Assembly: GCA_017308495.1 (NCBI GenBank)
Contig: JAFKES010000090.1
Location: forward strand, 1 to 32,125
Length of the DNA stretch: 32,125 nucleotides
Direction of reading: 5' to 3'
Origin: Afipia sp.
GTDB taxonomy: Bacteria > Pseudomonadota > Alphaproteobacteria > Rhizobiales > Xanthobacteraceae
Part shown: positions 1 to 7,649 of the stretch, in pieces
Layout of the letters: the number at the start of each line of letters is the position of its first letter
Numbering within the stretch: the stretch's first letter is position 1
Notes under the pieces: generated by a model
What the model was told of the DNA's origin: nothing
The model's input: only the letters and a program-made list of their open reading frames with translations
The model's database searches: none
Position numbers and translations under genes: made by a program

Positions 1-393
1 GCGGCAGTCACCGCCTACGTGATCCGCTTTCTCGCGGTGCCCACGGGATTCATCCGCGCCGGCTTCGATCGCATTCCGCGGGACTATGACGACAGCGCGC
101 GCAGTGCCGGCGCCAGCGATCTGACAGCGATGCGCCGCATTCACCTGCCATTGCTGCGCCCGGCCCTCGTCGGCGCCGCCATTGTCGTGTTTGTTGATTG
201 CCTGAAGGAACTTCCGGCGACCCTGCTGCTGCGGCCGCTCAATGTCGAGACACTGGCCACATCGATCTACCAGCATGCCAGCCGCGGCAGTTTCGAAGAC
301 GGCGCGCTCGCTGCGCTTCTGATCGTGGCCGCGAGCATCGGCCCGGTGGCGTGGCTGACGCGGTTTTCCGACATCCCGCAGGGACCGGTTTAG
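1..393 (+). CDS. ABC transporter permease, iron(III) type (FbpB/SfuB-like), 3' end only
   Basis: This is the C-terminal part of an inner-membrane permease; the reading frame is open from base 1, so the start lies outside the window. The visible 130 residues contain the permease EAA loop (DDSARSAGASDLTAMRRIHL, then PLLRP), which docks onto the ATPase subunit. Hydrophobic segments flank it, and the stretch LKELPATLLLRP followed by NVETLATSIYQ is characteristic of the iron(III)/thiamine family of double-domain permeases. It would carry ferric iron or a similar substrate delivered by a periplasmic binding protein. The matching ATPase and binding protein are not in the window and probably lie upstream. 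Its TAG stop (391-393) overlaps the last codon of a decayed gene on the other strand. The family is clear; the substrate is inferred. Confidence 0.85.
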   Translation, partial: AAVTAYVIRFLAVPTGFIRAGFDRIPRDYDDSARSAGASDLTAMRRIHLPLLRPALVGAAIVVFVDCLKELPATLLLRPLNVETLATSIYQHASRGSFEDGALAALLIVAASIGPVAWLTRFSDIPQGPV

Positions 394-673
394 GACGACT
401 CCTCGATCCGGATCTGATCTTCCATTCGGGACATGGAGAAAATATCCCACACCGCGATGAACATTGCCGCGATCACCGGACCGATGACGAAGCCATTCAG
501 CCCGAATGCCTCAGGCCCAGCGTCGAAATCAGCACGACGTAATCCGGCAGCTTGGTGTCCTTGCCCAGAAGGATCGGACGCAGAGTATCGTCGACAAGAC
601 CGATCACCAGAAAGCCATAGGCAATCAGGATTGCGCCTTGAACGAATGAGCCGGTGGCAAGAAGGTTCAATAC
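390..673 (-). pseudogene. Decayed AI-2E/PerM-family transporter fragment
   Basis: Two adjacent minus-strand frames together encode the C-terminal part of an AI-2E family (PerM/TqsA-like) membrane protein. The upstream frame reads LLATGSFVQGAILIAYGFLV and then VDDTLRPILLGKDTKLPDYV before running into a stop at 497. The continuation, AFGLNGFVIGPVIAAMFIAV then WDIFS, lies in another frame that stops at 390. In intact family members these two stretches are joined through a Gly-rich TLGG segment, so a small indel near 505-525 has broken the frame. The first two thirds of the usual roughly 350-residue protein are absent: upstream sequence (about 673-766) shows no resemblance to the family. It is therefore both truncated and frameshifted. 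A sequencing error could explain the frameshift but not the missing N-terminus. Confidence 0.75.
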
Positions 674-752
674 TGTGGCGCATCGCGTCAATCCCATCCG
701 GCACGGTCGGCCCATGTTCTGGGCAAACTGCAAAAGGTCAATCCGGCAAACG

Positions 753-778
753 AAAAGGCGCGCCAAGGCGCGCCTTTC
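753..778 (-). terminator. Intrinsic terminator after scoAB
   Basis: A perfect inverted repeat, AAAGGCGCGC / GCGCGCCTTT, encloses a four-base loop. On the minus strand it is followed by a short T-run. It sits about 37 bases downstream of the scoB stop codon and is well placed to end the scoAB transcript. Confidence 0.8.
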
Positions 779-814
779 ATTACTGACAAGCCGAACTGGA
801 ACCGCCGAAACGAC

Positions 815-1465
815 TTAAACGTTCTTCAACGCCACGCGGAAGTTCGCTTCGGTGTTGGCCTTCACTTCGTCGAGCGTGACGCCGTCGGCGAGTTCGATCA
901 GCGCCATGCCGTCATTGCCGTGCTTGTCGATGGTGAACACCGCGAGATCGGTGATGACCATGTCGATCACGCGCTCGCCGGTCAGAGGCAGGGTGCACTT
1001 GTGCAGCAGCTTCGGTCCGTCCTTGGCGGAATGCTCCATCACGACGACAACCCGCTTGACGCCCGCGACCAGATCCATCGCGCCGCCCATGCCCTTGACC
1101 ATCTTGCCGGGGATCATCCAGTTGGCGAGATCGCCGTTCTCCGCCACCTGCATGGCGCCGAGAATCGACAGGTCGATATGGCCGCCGCGCACCATCGCGA
1201 ACGAATCCGCGCTGGAGAAATAGCTGGTGTCCGGCAGTTCGGTCACCGTCTGCTTGCCGGCGTTGATGAGGTCGGGGTCCTCCTCGCCCTCATAGGGGAA
1301 CGGACCCATGCCGAGCATGCCGTTCTCGCTCTGGAGCGAGACGTCGACGCCGGCCGGAATGTAGTTGGACACCAGCGTCGGAATACCGATGCCGAGATTG
1401 ACGTAAAAGCCGTCGCGCAATTCCTTCGCGGCGCGCGCTGCCATCTGTTCGCGGGTCCAGGCCAT
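815..1465 (-). CDS. scoB: 3-oxoacid CoA-transferase subunit B
   Basis: This is the beta subunit of a succinyl-CoA:3-ketoacid CoA-transferase (family I). It moves CoA from succinyl-CoA to acetoacetate, in ketone-body and polyhydroxybutyrate-derived carbon use. At 216 residues it has the normal length for a separate B subunit. The active-site glutamate lies in the SENGMLGMG motif (about residues 46-54), which forms the glutamyl-CoA thioester. The GAMQV and GGAMDLV motifs of the family are present. A strong ribosome site (AGAAGGAGA) precedes the ATG, and only 22 bases separate it from the scoA stop, so the two are co-transcribed. A 3-oxoadipate CoA-transferase (PcaJ) is the main alternative; no other pca gene is nearby, so the ketoacid role is preferred. 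Confidence 0.93.
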   Translation of the reverse strand: MAWTREQMAARAAKELRDGFYVNLGIGIPTLVSNYIPAGVDVSLQSENGMLGMGPFPYEGEEDPDLINAGKQTVTELPDTSYFSSADSFAMVRGGHIDLSILGAMQVAENGDLANWMIPGKMVKGMGGAMDLVAGVKRVVVVMEHSAKDGPKLLHKCTLPLTGERVIDMVITDLAVFTIDKHGNDGMALIELADGVTLDEVKANTEANFRVALKNV

Positions 1466-1487
1466 GGGACTCTCCTTCTGCGACCGG

Positions 1488-2189
1488 TTAAGCGCGCTTG
1501 CGCGTGGTGCGCTGCTCGATCCGCTTCAATGCCGGATCGACCTTGATGATGCGCTGGACGAAAATGCCCGGGGTGTGGATATGATCTGGATCGATCTCGC
1601 CCGCGGGCACCAGATGCTCCACCTCGGCGATGGTGACCTTTGCGGCGGTCGCCATCATCGGATTGAAGTTACGCGCGGTCTTGCGGTAGACGAGGTTGCC
1701 GGCGGTGTCGCCCTTCCAGGCATGGACGATGGCAAGATCGCCGAACAGGCTACGCTCCATGATGTATTTCTGGCCGTCGAACTCCTTCACTTCCTTGCCT
1801 TCGGCGATCATCGTTCCGACGCCGGTCTTGGTGTAGAAAGCGGGAATGCCCGCGCCGCCGGCGCGGATACGCTCGGCCAGCGTGCCCTGCGGGTTGAATT
1901 CGAGTTCGAGTTCGCCCGCCAGATATTGCTGGGCGAACAACTTGTTCTCGCCGACATAGGACGAGATCATTCTCTTGATCTGCCGGGTTTCCAGCAGGCG
2001 GCTGAGGCCGATACCATCGACGCCGGCATTGTTGGACACCACCGTCAGGTTCTTCACTCCGGTGTCGCGCAGCGCGTCGGACAGGGTCTCGGCGATGCCG
2101 CAGAGGCCGAACCCCCCCGACATGACCATCATGCCGTCCTTGACGACGCCTTCGAGCGCGGATTTCGCGTCGGGGTAAACCTTGTTCAT
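1488..2189 (-). CDS. scoA: 3-oxoacid CoA-transferase subunit A
   Basis: This alpha subunit (233 residues) pairs with the ScoB product encoded just downstream and contributes CoA binding. The N-terminal [15 protein letters not shown] and the glycine-rich [13 protein letters not shown] (about residues 24-36) are typical of the family. [20 protein letters not shown] and the [17 protein letters not shown] stretch, which lines the CoA site, follow. The frame is open further upstream to 2264, but residues before the chosen ATG do not resemble the family, and family members start at this methionine, so 2189 was taken. No strong ribosome site is seen. The gene leads a two-gene operon, and its promoter should lie in the 289-base divergent gap shared with the AsmA gene. 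Confidence 0.93.
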   Translation of the reverse strand: MNKVYPDAKSALEGVVKDGMMVMSGGFGLCGIAETLSDALRDTGVKNLTVVSNNAGVDGIGLSRLLETRQIKRMISSYVGENKLFAQQYLAGELELEFNPQGTLAERIRAGGAGIPAFYTKTGVGTMIAEGKEVKEFDGQKYIMERSLFGDLAIVHAWKGDTAGNLVYRKTARNFNPMMATAAKVTIAEVEHLVPAGEIDPDHIHTPGIFVQRIIKVDPALKRIEQRTTRKRA

Positions 2190-2478
2190 GAGGGATCCAA
2201 CCTGATGGAGAAATAAGGTAGCCGGAGGGGCGATGTGATAGCGAGTATTAGGCGGAATCTTCAAGAGGCGTCAATCGCGGCGTCGGCTTCGGCGACGGGC
2301 CGGAGGGGACGATTCCTCGGCGATTTCTGTTCGCCGGCAGATTTCGCCAGCCACGACGGCCATTTTGACCGGGCTCCGTGGCCTTGAAAGGGTCAAGAAA
2401 AGCAATCAAGTTGCCGACCACCCGGGCGGGGCGAGTCCGCCTGCGTTACACGCAACAACCTGGATGATCTCATTGACG

Positions 2479-4566
2479 ATGGCCCAAGGGATAAAGCGCC
2501 TCGGCCTGCCGATTGCGGCGGTGCTGGCTGTCGCGCTGGCGGGGCTCGCGGTGATCTCCTGGATGACCGACCGCAACGCCGTGCGGGCTGCGGTGGAAAA
2601 GCAGATCCGCGCCGCGACCGGCCTCGCCCTCGTGGTCAACGGCGATATCGAGGTCTCGATCTTCCCGACCAGCGCCATCACCCTGCGCCAGGTCGGCCTG
2701 AAAGGCACCGGCTCGACCAGTGGCGACACCGCCGACGGACCGCTCGCCGTCGATGAATTGACTGCCAATCTGCGCCTGCTGCCGCTGCTGCTGCGGCGTT
2801 ACGAAATCGCCGACGTCACCCTGACCCAGCCGCGGATCAACGTGATCCGCAAGGCGGAAGGCGGCAGCAACTGGTCCCCCATCATCGAAACGCTGGCGCG
2901 CACCATCAAGCCCGGCATTGACAGCCCGGTGTCGTTCTCCGAAATCAGGATCAAGGACGGCACCCTCACCTACACCAGCAGCGTCCACGACATCGCGGAA
3001 ACCGTCAGCGGCATCGACCTGTCGCTGGCGTGGCCCTCGATCTCGCGCGCCTTCGCCGCCACCGGACAGTTTGACTGGCACGGCGAGCGCATCGACGGCG
3101 CCCTCAGCATCGCCGACTTCATCGCTGCGCTGTCCGGCGACCGCTCCGGACTGAAGGTCCGCGCCGCCAGCGTACCGCTGAAATTCGCCTTTGACGGCGC
3201 GATCGCCAACCGCAGCAGCCTGATGATCGAAGGAACGGTCAGCGCCGACGGGCCCTCGCTGCGCAACGCGCTGCGCTGGGCGGGGCAGCCGGCACCCGGC
3301 ACAAGCGGCCTCGGACGCTTTTCGCTCAAGGCGCGCGCCAACGCCGTCGGCGAAGCGATGGCGCTGACCAATGTCAATGTCGAGCTTGACGGCAATAGCG
3401 CCGAGGGCGTCATCAGCTACAACAACAACGACCGGCAGACCGTGCAGGCGACGCTGGCCGCCGAGACGCTGGATTTCACGCCCTATATCGATTCGGTTCG
3501 CCTGCTGGCCAACGGCGCGCGCGAGTGGAACCGGCAGCTGTTCGACCTCGGCGGCCTGTCGGCCACCGACCTCGACATGCGGTTGTCGGCGGCGAAAATG
3601 ACCATTGGCTCGTCCCGGCTCGGCCGCACCGCCCTTGGCGCCAGCCTGCGCAACGGCACCCTCGCCGTGAGCGTCGGGGAAGCGCAGATCTATGGCGGCA
3701 TCCTCAAGGGTTCGCTCGGGATCGCGCATTCGGACGCGGTCGCCGACGTCAAGGCGCAATTCCAGTTCACCGATGTCGATCTGGCCGCGATCGCCAGCGA
3801 ACTGTTCGGGGTGAACCGCCTCAGCGGACGCGGCAATCTCGGCATCTCCGTGGAGGCGAACGGCTCAAGTCCATTCGCGCTGGCGCAGTCGCTCGACGGC
3901 ACGGCGACGCTGACCGGCCACGACGGCGCGATCGGCGGCCTGAACATCGAGCAGCTCCTGAAGCGGCTGGAGCGTCGTCCGCTGTCCGGCGCCGGCAATT
4001 TCCGCAGCGGCAATACTCCGTTCGATACCATGAACATCGCAATCCGCTTCCGGGACGGCGTCGCCACGGCGGAAGATGCGCGCATCGAGGGGCCGACCAC
4101 CCGCGTACTGATGACAGGCACCGCCTTCGTCCCGGCGCGCGAATACGACCTCAAGGGCGTCGCCAGCCTTGTCGCCCCCAGCAACGCCCCGCCGTCGTTC
4201 CAGCTTCCGTTCGTGGTGCAGGGCCCGTGGGACGATCCGCTGGTCTTCCCGGATTCGGATGCGCTGATCCGCCTCTCGCCGGCATCGGCGCCGCTCCTGG
4301 ACTCCCTGAAAGACCGCAAGGCCCGTGACGCGGTGAAGTCCGTGATCGACCGTTTGACCGGCGGCGGGAAAAAACCTGCCGCGGAGCCGGTGGCGCAGCC
4401 GCGGGCCGCAGCGCCGCAGCCGGCCTCGCCCCAGCCACAGCCGGCGATGGCGCCCACCGCATCGGCGACGCCCGCAGCCGCGACCCATGACCGCGAAACG
4501 CCGCCGTCCGCCGCATCGAGCACGTCCCCGGCTGGCGCCGGGACCCATCCGGAAAAGGCCGATTAA
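2479..4566 (+). CDS. AsmA family protein
   Basis: This is a large envelope protein of about 695 residues with one N-terminal membrane anchor (about residues 8-27) and a long periplasmic part. AsmA proteins form elongated beta-rich structures and are linked to outer-membrane assembly and lipid transport between membranes. The anchor is followed by RAAVEKQIRAATGLALVVNG, typical of the AsmA N-terminus. A C-terminal AsmA_2-like region contains LNIEQLLKRLE and the FRDGVATAEDARIEGP stretch. A low-complexity Pro/Ala/Gln tail fills the last 70 or so residues. The ATG at 2479 was chosen because the membrane segment follows directly; an in-frame ATG at 2464 is possible, and neither has a clear ribosome site. 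Its TAA overlaps the stop codon of potI on the other strand. The exact lipid or partner is unknown. Confidence 0.85.
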   Translation: MAQGIKRLGLPIAAVLAVALAGLAVISWMTDRNAVRAAVEKQIRAATGLALVVNGDIEVSIFPTSAITLRQVGLKGTGSTSGDTADGPLAVDELTANLRLLPLLLRRYEIADVTLTQPRINVIRKAEGGSNWSPIIETLARTIKPGIDSPVSFSEIRIKDGTLTYTSSVHDIAETVSGIDLSLAWPSISRAFAATGQFDWHGERIDGALSIADFIAALSGDRSGLKVRAASVPLKFAFDGAIANRSSLMIEGTVSADGPSLRNALRWAGQPAPGTSGLGRFSLKARANAVGEAMALTNVNVELDGNSAEGVISYNNNDRQTVQATLAAETLDFTPYIDSVRLLANGAREWNRQLFDLGGLSATDLDMRLSAAKMTIGSSRLGRTALGASLRNGTLAVSVGEAQIYGGILKGSLGIAHSDAVADVKAQFQFTDVDLAAIASELFGVNRLSGRGNLGISVEANGSSPFALAQSLDGTATLTGHDGAIGGLNIEQLLKRLERRPLSGAGNFRSGNTPFDTMNIAIRFRDGVATAEDARIEGPTTRVLMTGTAFVPAREYDLKGVASLVAPSNAPPSFQLPFVVQGPWDDPLVFPDSDALIRLSPASAPLLDSLKDRKARDAVKSVIDRLTGGGKKPAAEPVAQPRAAAPQPASPQPQPAMAPTASATPAAATHDRETPPSAASSTSPAGAGTHPEKAD

Positions 4567-5378
4567 AGCGGCGCGGCGCTTTTGCCCTGCGCACTGGTGA
4601 GCTTGGAGACGAGCGACGCCGCGACGATCACCAGCGTCACCGCCGCGATCACCAGCGTGCAGATCGCGTTGATCTCGGGCTTCACCCCGAGCCTCACCTC
4701 GGAATAGATCCGAATCGGCAGCGTGGACGATCCGGGGCCGGTGGTGAAACTGGCGATGACCAGATCGTCCAGCGACAGGGTGAACGCCAGCATCCAGCCT
4801 GCGGCGATCGACGGCAGCATCAGCGGCAATGTCACGGCGAGAAACGCCTGCACCGGACCGCAGCCGAGGTCCATCGCCGCCTCTTCCAGGCTGCGGTCGA
4901 GGCCGTTCAGGCGCGATTGCACCACGACCGTGACGAAGCACATCGTCAGCGTGGTGTGCGCGATGGTGACGGTCCAGAATCCCCGCCCGGCATCGACCGC
5001 GACGAACAGCAGCAACAGCGACAGGCCGGTGATGACTTCCGGCATCACCAGCGGTGCATAGAGCATGCCGGAAAACAGCGTGCGCCCCCTGAAACGCCCG
5101 CCACGGGACAGCGCCACCGCGGCCAGCGTGCCCAGCACCGTCGCCGCCGTCGCCGCGCAGAACGCCACCCGCACGCTCATCCATACCGCCGACAGCATGG
5201 CCTGATCGTTGAACAATTCGACATACCACCGCAGCGACCAGCCGCCCCACACGCCGACCAGCCGTGACGCATTGAACGAATAGATCACCAGAATGACGAT
5301 GGGCACATACAGAAACACCAGCCCCAGCGCCACCGACGCCATGTTGAAGGCCGACAGGCGTGCCACGCGCGCGGCCAT
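4563..5378 (-). CDS. potI: Putrescine-type ABC transporter permease PotI
   Basis: This is the second membrane subunit of a polyamine importer, 271 residues with about six membrane helices. It resembles E. coli PotI closely by eye: IVILVIYSFNASRLVGVW near the start, APLVMPEVITGLSLLLLFVA in the middle, and the coupling loop EEAAMDLGCGPVQAFLAVTL. The stretch AFTLSLDDLVIASFTTGPG is nearly diagnostic of PotI/PotC. Its start overlaps the potH stop by one base (TGATG), implying translational coupling. Its TAA overlaps the stop of the convergent AsmA gene. It is the last gene of a potG-potH-potI operon. PotI (putrescine) is preferred over PotC because the partner permease matches PotH. Confidence 0.92.
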   Translation of the reverse strand: MAARVARLSAFNMASVALGLVFLYVPIVILVIYSFNASRLVGVWGGWSLRWYVELFNDQAMLSAVWMSVRVAFCAATAATVLGTLAAVALSRGGRFRGRTLFSGMLYAPLVMPEVITGLSLLLLFVAVDAGRGFWTVTIAHTTLTMCFVTVVVQSRLNGLDRSLEEAAMDLGCGPVQAFLAVTLPLMLPSIAAGWMLAFTLSLDDLVIASFTTGPGSSTLPIRIYSEVRLGVKPEINAICTLVIAAVTLVIVAASLVSKLTSAQGKSAAPL

Positions 5379-6289
5379 CAGCGGGCCTCCAGGTGGCGGC
5401 GCTGCAATCGTTCATAGACCAGAAGCGGCACCAGCAGCAACACCAGCAGCACCACGGCGATGGCGGAGGCCACCGGCCAGTCCTTGTTGGTGAAAAACTC
5501 CAGCCACAGCGTCTGGCCGATCATCATGCGGTCGGACCCGGCGAGCAGATCGGGAATGACGAATTCGCCGATGATGGGAATGAAGCACAGCAGCACGCCC
5601 GCGCCGATGCCCGGCAGCGACAGCGGCAGCGTCACCAGCCGGAACGCGGCCAGGCGCGAGCAGCCGAGATCGGCGGCGGCCTCCAGCAGCGTGTCGTCCA
5701 GCTTCGACAGCGTCGCGTACAGCGGCAGGATCATGAAGGGAAAATAGGAATAGACGATGCCGATATACATCGCGGTATCGGTCGACAGCCACACCAGCGG
5801 CTTGTCGACGAGGCCGAGGGCCAGCAGCAGACTGTTGAGCACGCCGTCGTGCTGAAGGATGTTGATCCACGCATAGATGCGGATCAGGAACGAGGTCCAG
5901 AACGGAATGATGACCAGCATCATCACGATCGGCTGCCAGCGCTTCGGCAGCCGCGCCATGCCGTAGGCCATCGGATAGCCGATCACCAGCAGGATGGCGG
6001 TGCCGGCGATGGCCACCACGAGGCTGCGGACATAGGCGTGCCAATAGAGATCGTCCGACGCGAGCAGGCTGAAATTGTCGAGCGACAGCGCCGCCAGCGC
6101 GGCCTTGAACGCCTGCCACCCCGCCACGGGATCGAACACTGGCACGTAAGGCGGCTGGGCGATCGCCGTCTGCGACAGCGCGATCTTCAGCACGAAGCCG
6201 AATGGCACCAGGAAGAAGGCCACCATCCACAGATAGGGCGCAATTGCCGCGAGGCGCGCCGGCCCGGTGAAGATGCGCCGCCCGCTCAT
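5378..6289 (-). CDS. potH: Putrescine-type ABC transporter permease PotH
   Basis: This is the first membrane subunit of the polyamine importer (303 residues, about six helices). The C-terminal region, IIGEFVIPDLLAGSDRMMIG followed by FFTNKDWPVASAIAVVLL, matches the PotH pattern. The coupling loop reads EAAADLGCSRLAAFRLVTLP. An extended periplasmic loop after the first helix is usual for this subunit. Its ATG overlaps the end of potG by four bases (ATGA), so translation is coupled. Polyamine import fits; a close relative such as an opine or spermidine/putrescine-like solute cannot be excluded from sequence alone. Confidence 0.92.
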   Translation of the reverse strand: MSGRRIFTGPARLAAIAPYLWMVAFFLVPFGFVLKIALSQTAIAQPPYVPVFDPVAGWQAFKAALAALSLDNFSLLASDDLYWHAYVRSLVVAIAGTAILLVIGYPMAYGMARLPKRWQPIVMMLVIIPFWTSFLIRIYAWINILQHDGVLNSLLLALGLVDKPLVWLSTDTAMYIGIVYSYFPFMILPLYATLSKLDDTLLEAAADLGCSRLAAFRLVTLPLSLPGIGAGVLLCFIPIIGEFVIPDLLAGSDRMMIGQTLWLEFFTNKDWPVASAIAVVLLVLLLVPLLVYERLQRRHLEAR

Positions 6290-7401
6290 GGATCCAGCAC
6301 CATCGCGTCATCCGGCGAGAACGACACCACCACCCGTTGCCCGCGGACGAGCGGCCCATCGCCCGTGCGCGAGGCGTTCGGCCGGGCCACCCGCACCGTC
6401 GCGCCGCTGTCGAGGCGGATGCGATAGCTGGAGATGCTGCCGAGATAGCCGACATCGGTCAGTTCGCCGGCAAGCGCGTTCAGCGCGGCGGTGTCCCGGC
6501 CATCGGCCGGGGCGAGCGCGATCTTCTCGGGGCGGATCGCCACGCAGACGCTGTCTCCCGCGCCGCTCGCCTGCGTGCGGGCAACGACGAGTTCGCCGGC
6601 ACCCGCGGTGGCCACGACCACGCGGTCGAGTTCGCGATGAACCGCCGTCACCTTGCCCTCGATCAGATTGATGTCGCCGACGAACTCCGCGATCCATCGC
6701 GATTTCGGCGCTTCATAAAGCTGACGCGGCGGCGCGACCTGCACCAGGCGGCCTCTGTCCATGACGCCGATGCGGTCGGCGAGCGTCATCGCTTCTTCCT
6801 GATCGTGGGTGACGATGACGAATGTCATGCCGAGGCTGCGCTGCAACTGCTTCAGCTCGGCCTGGGTGCTTTCGCGCAGCTTCCTGTCGAGCGCGCCGAG
6901 CGGTTCATCGAGCAGCAGCATCTGTGGCCGCCGCGCCAGCGACCGCGCCAGGGCGACGCGCTGGCGCTGGCCGCCCGACAACTGATCCGGCCGACGCTTG
7001 TGCAATCCCTCCAGCCGCACCAGCGCGATCATCTCGGCCACCCGCGCCGCGATCTCCGGCTTCGGCAGACCCGCCCGCCTGAGGCCGAACGCGATATTGT
7101 CCTCGACAGTCAGATGGGGAAACAACGCATAGTTCTGGAACATCATGTTCACGGGCCGCTCATGCGGCGGCACGTGGGAAATGTCCGCGCCGGCGAGCGC
7201 GATGCCGCCTTCGTCCGGCGTCTCGAAACCCGCCAGCATGCGCAGCAGCGTCGTCTTGCCACAGCCGCTCGGCCCGAGCAGCGCGAAGAATTCACCGGCC
7301 TGGATATCGAGCGACAGCCGATCGACCGCGGTGAAGCCGCCGAAGCGCTTCACCACTGATGCGATCCGCAGCAACGGGCCGGTTTTCGCCTCCGCGATCA
7401 T
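6286..7401 (-). CDS. potG: Polyamine ABC transporter ATP-binding protein
   Basis: This cytoplasmic ATPase (371 residues) powers the importer formed with PotH and PotI. It has Walker A GPSGCGKTT, the ABC signature LSGGQRQRV, Walker B MLLLDEPLGALD and the switch THDQEEA, followed by a C-terminal TOBE-type regulatory domain of about 100 residues (from roughly residue 270). The frame stays open upstream to 7440, but the N-terminus MIAEAKTGPLLRIASVVKRF at 7401 matches the family start, so that ATG was chosen; the ribosome site is weak. It is the first gene of the operon. No periplasmic polyamine-binding protein (PotF/PotD) is encoded next to it, which is unusual because potF normally leads such operons. 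Confidence 0.93.
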   Translation of the reverse strand: MIAEAKTGPLLRIASVVKRFGGFTAVDRLSLDIQAGEFFALLGPSGCGKTTLLRMLAGFETPDEGGIALAGADISHVPPHERPVNMMFQNYALFPHLTVEDNIAFGLRRAGLPKPEIAARVAEMIALVRLEGLHKRRPDQLSGGQRQRVALARSLARRPQMLLLDEPLGALDRKLRESTQAELKQLQRSLGMTFVIVTHDQEEAMTLADRIGVMDRGRLVQVAPPRQLYEAPKSRWIAEFVGDINLIEGKVTAVHRELDRVVVATAGAGELVVARTQASGAGDSVCVAIRPEKIALAPADGRDTAALNALAGELTDVGYLGSISSYRIRLDSGATVRVARPNASRTGDGPLVRGQRVVVSFSPDDAMVLDP

Positions 7402-7649
7402 GCCGCGACCGTCACGGTTGCGAAACCGCCGCCATCGCAAGCCGATCCGGACCTTGCGGTGATCATGAAGTTGTTTTCACTAACGGGGAGAGCGTGGATC
7501 ATGTCGTGATTGGTCTGGAGCCCATGAATCCCGTCGCGTCCGGGCATCCGCCGCGCGACGATCTGGCTGGCTTTCCTAGAACTTGCTTGAACCGCCGGCA
7601 AATGCAAGCTGGTTTCGGCCGCTTTCCGCAACCCGCCGCAGCGCGACGA

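Noticed and set aside
2365-2402. TTGACC / GGGTCAA dyad before asmA
   Set aside because: The arms are short and separated by about 20 bases, and no -10 box could be placed with it.
2470-3759. 429-codon minus-strand open frame opposite asmA
   Set aside because: No family feature, whereas the plus strand encodes a recognisable AsmA protein.
3865-5415. 516-codon minus-strand open frame across the asmA end and potI
   Set aside because: It lies antisense to asmA and in another frame over potI, both of which have clear family motifs. The translation is Arg/Gly-rich low-complexity sequence typical of shadows in high-GC DNA.
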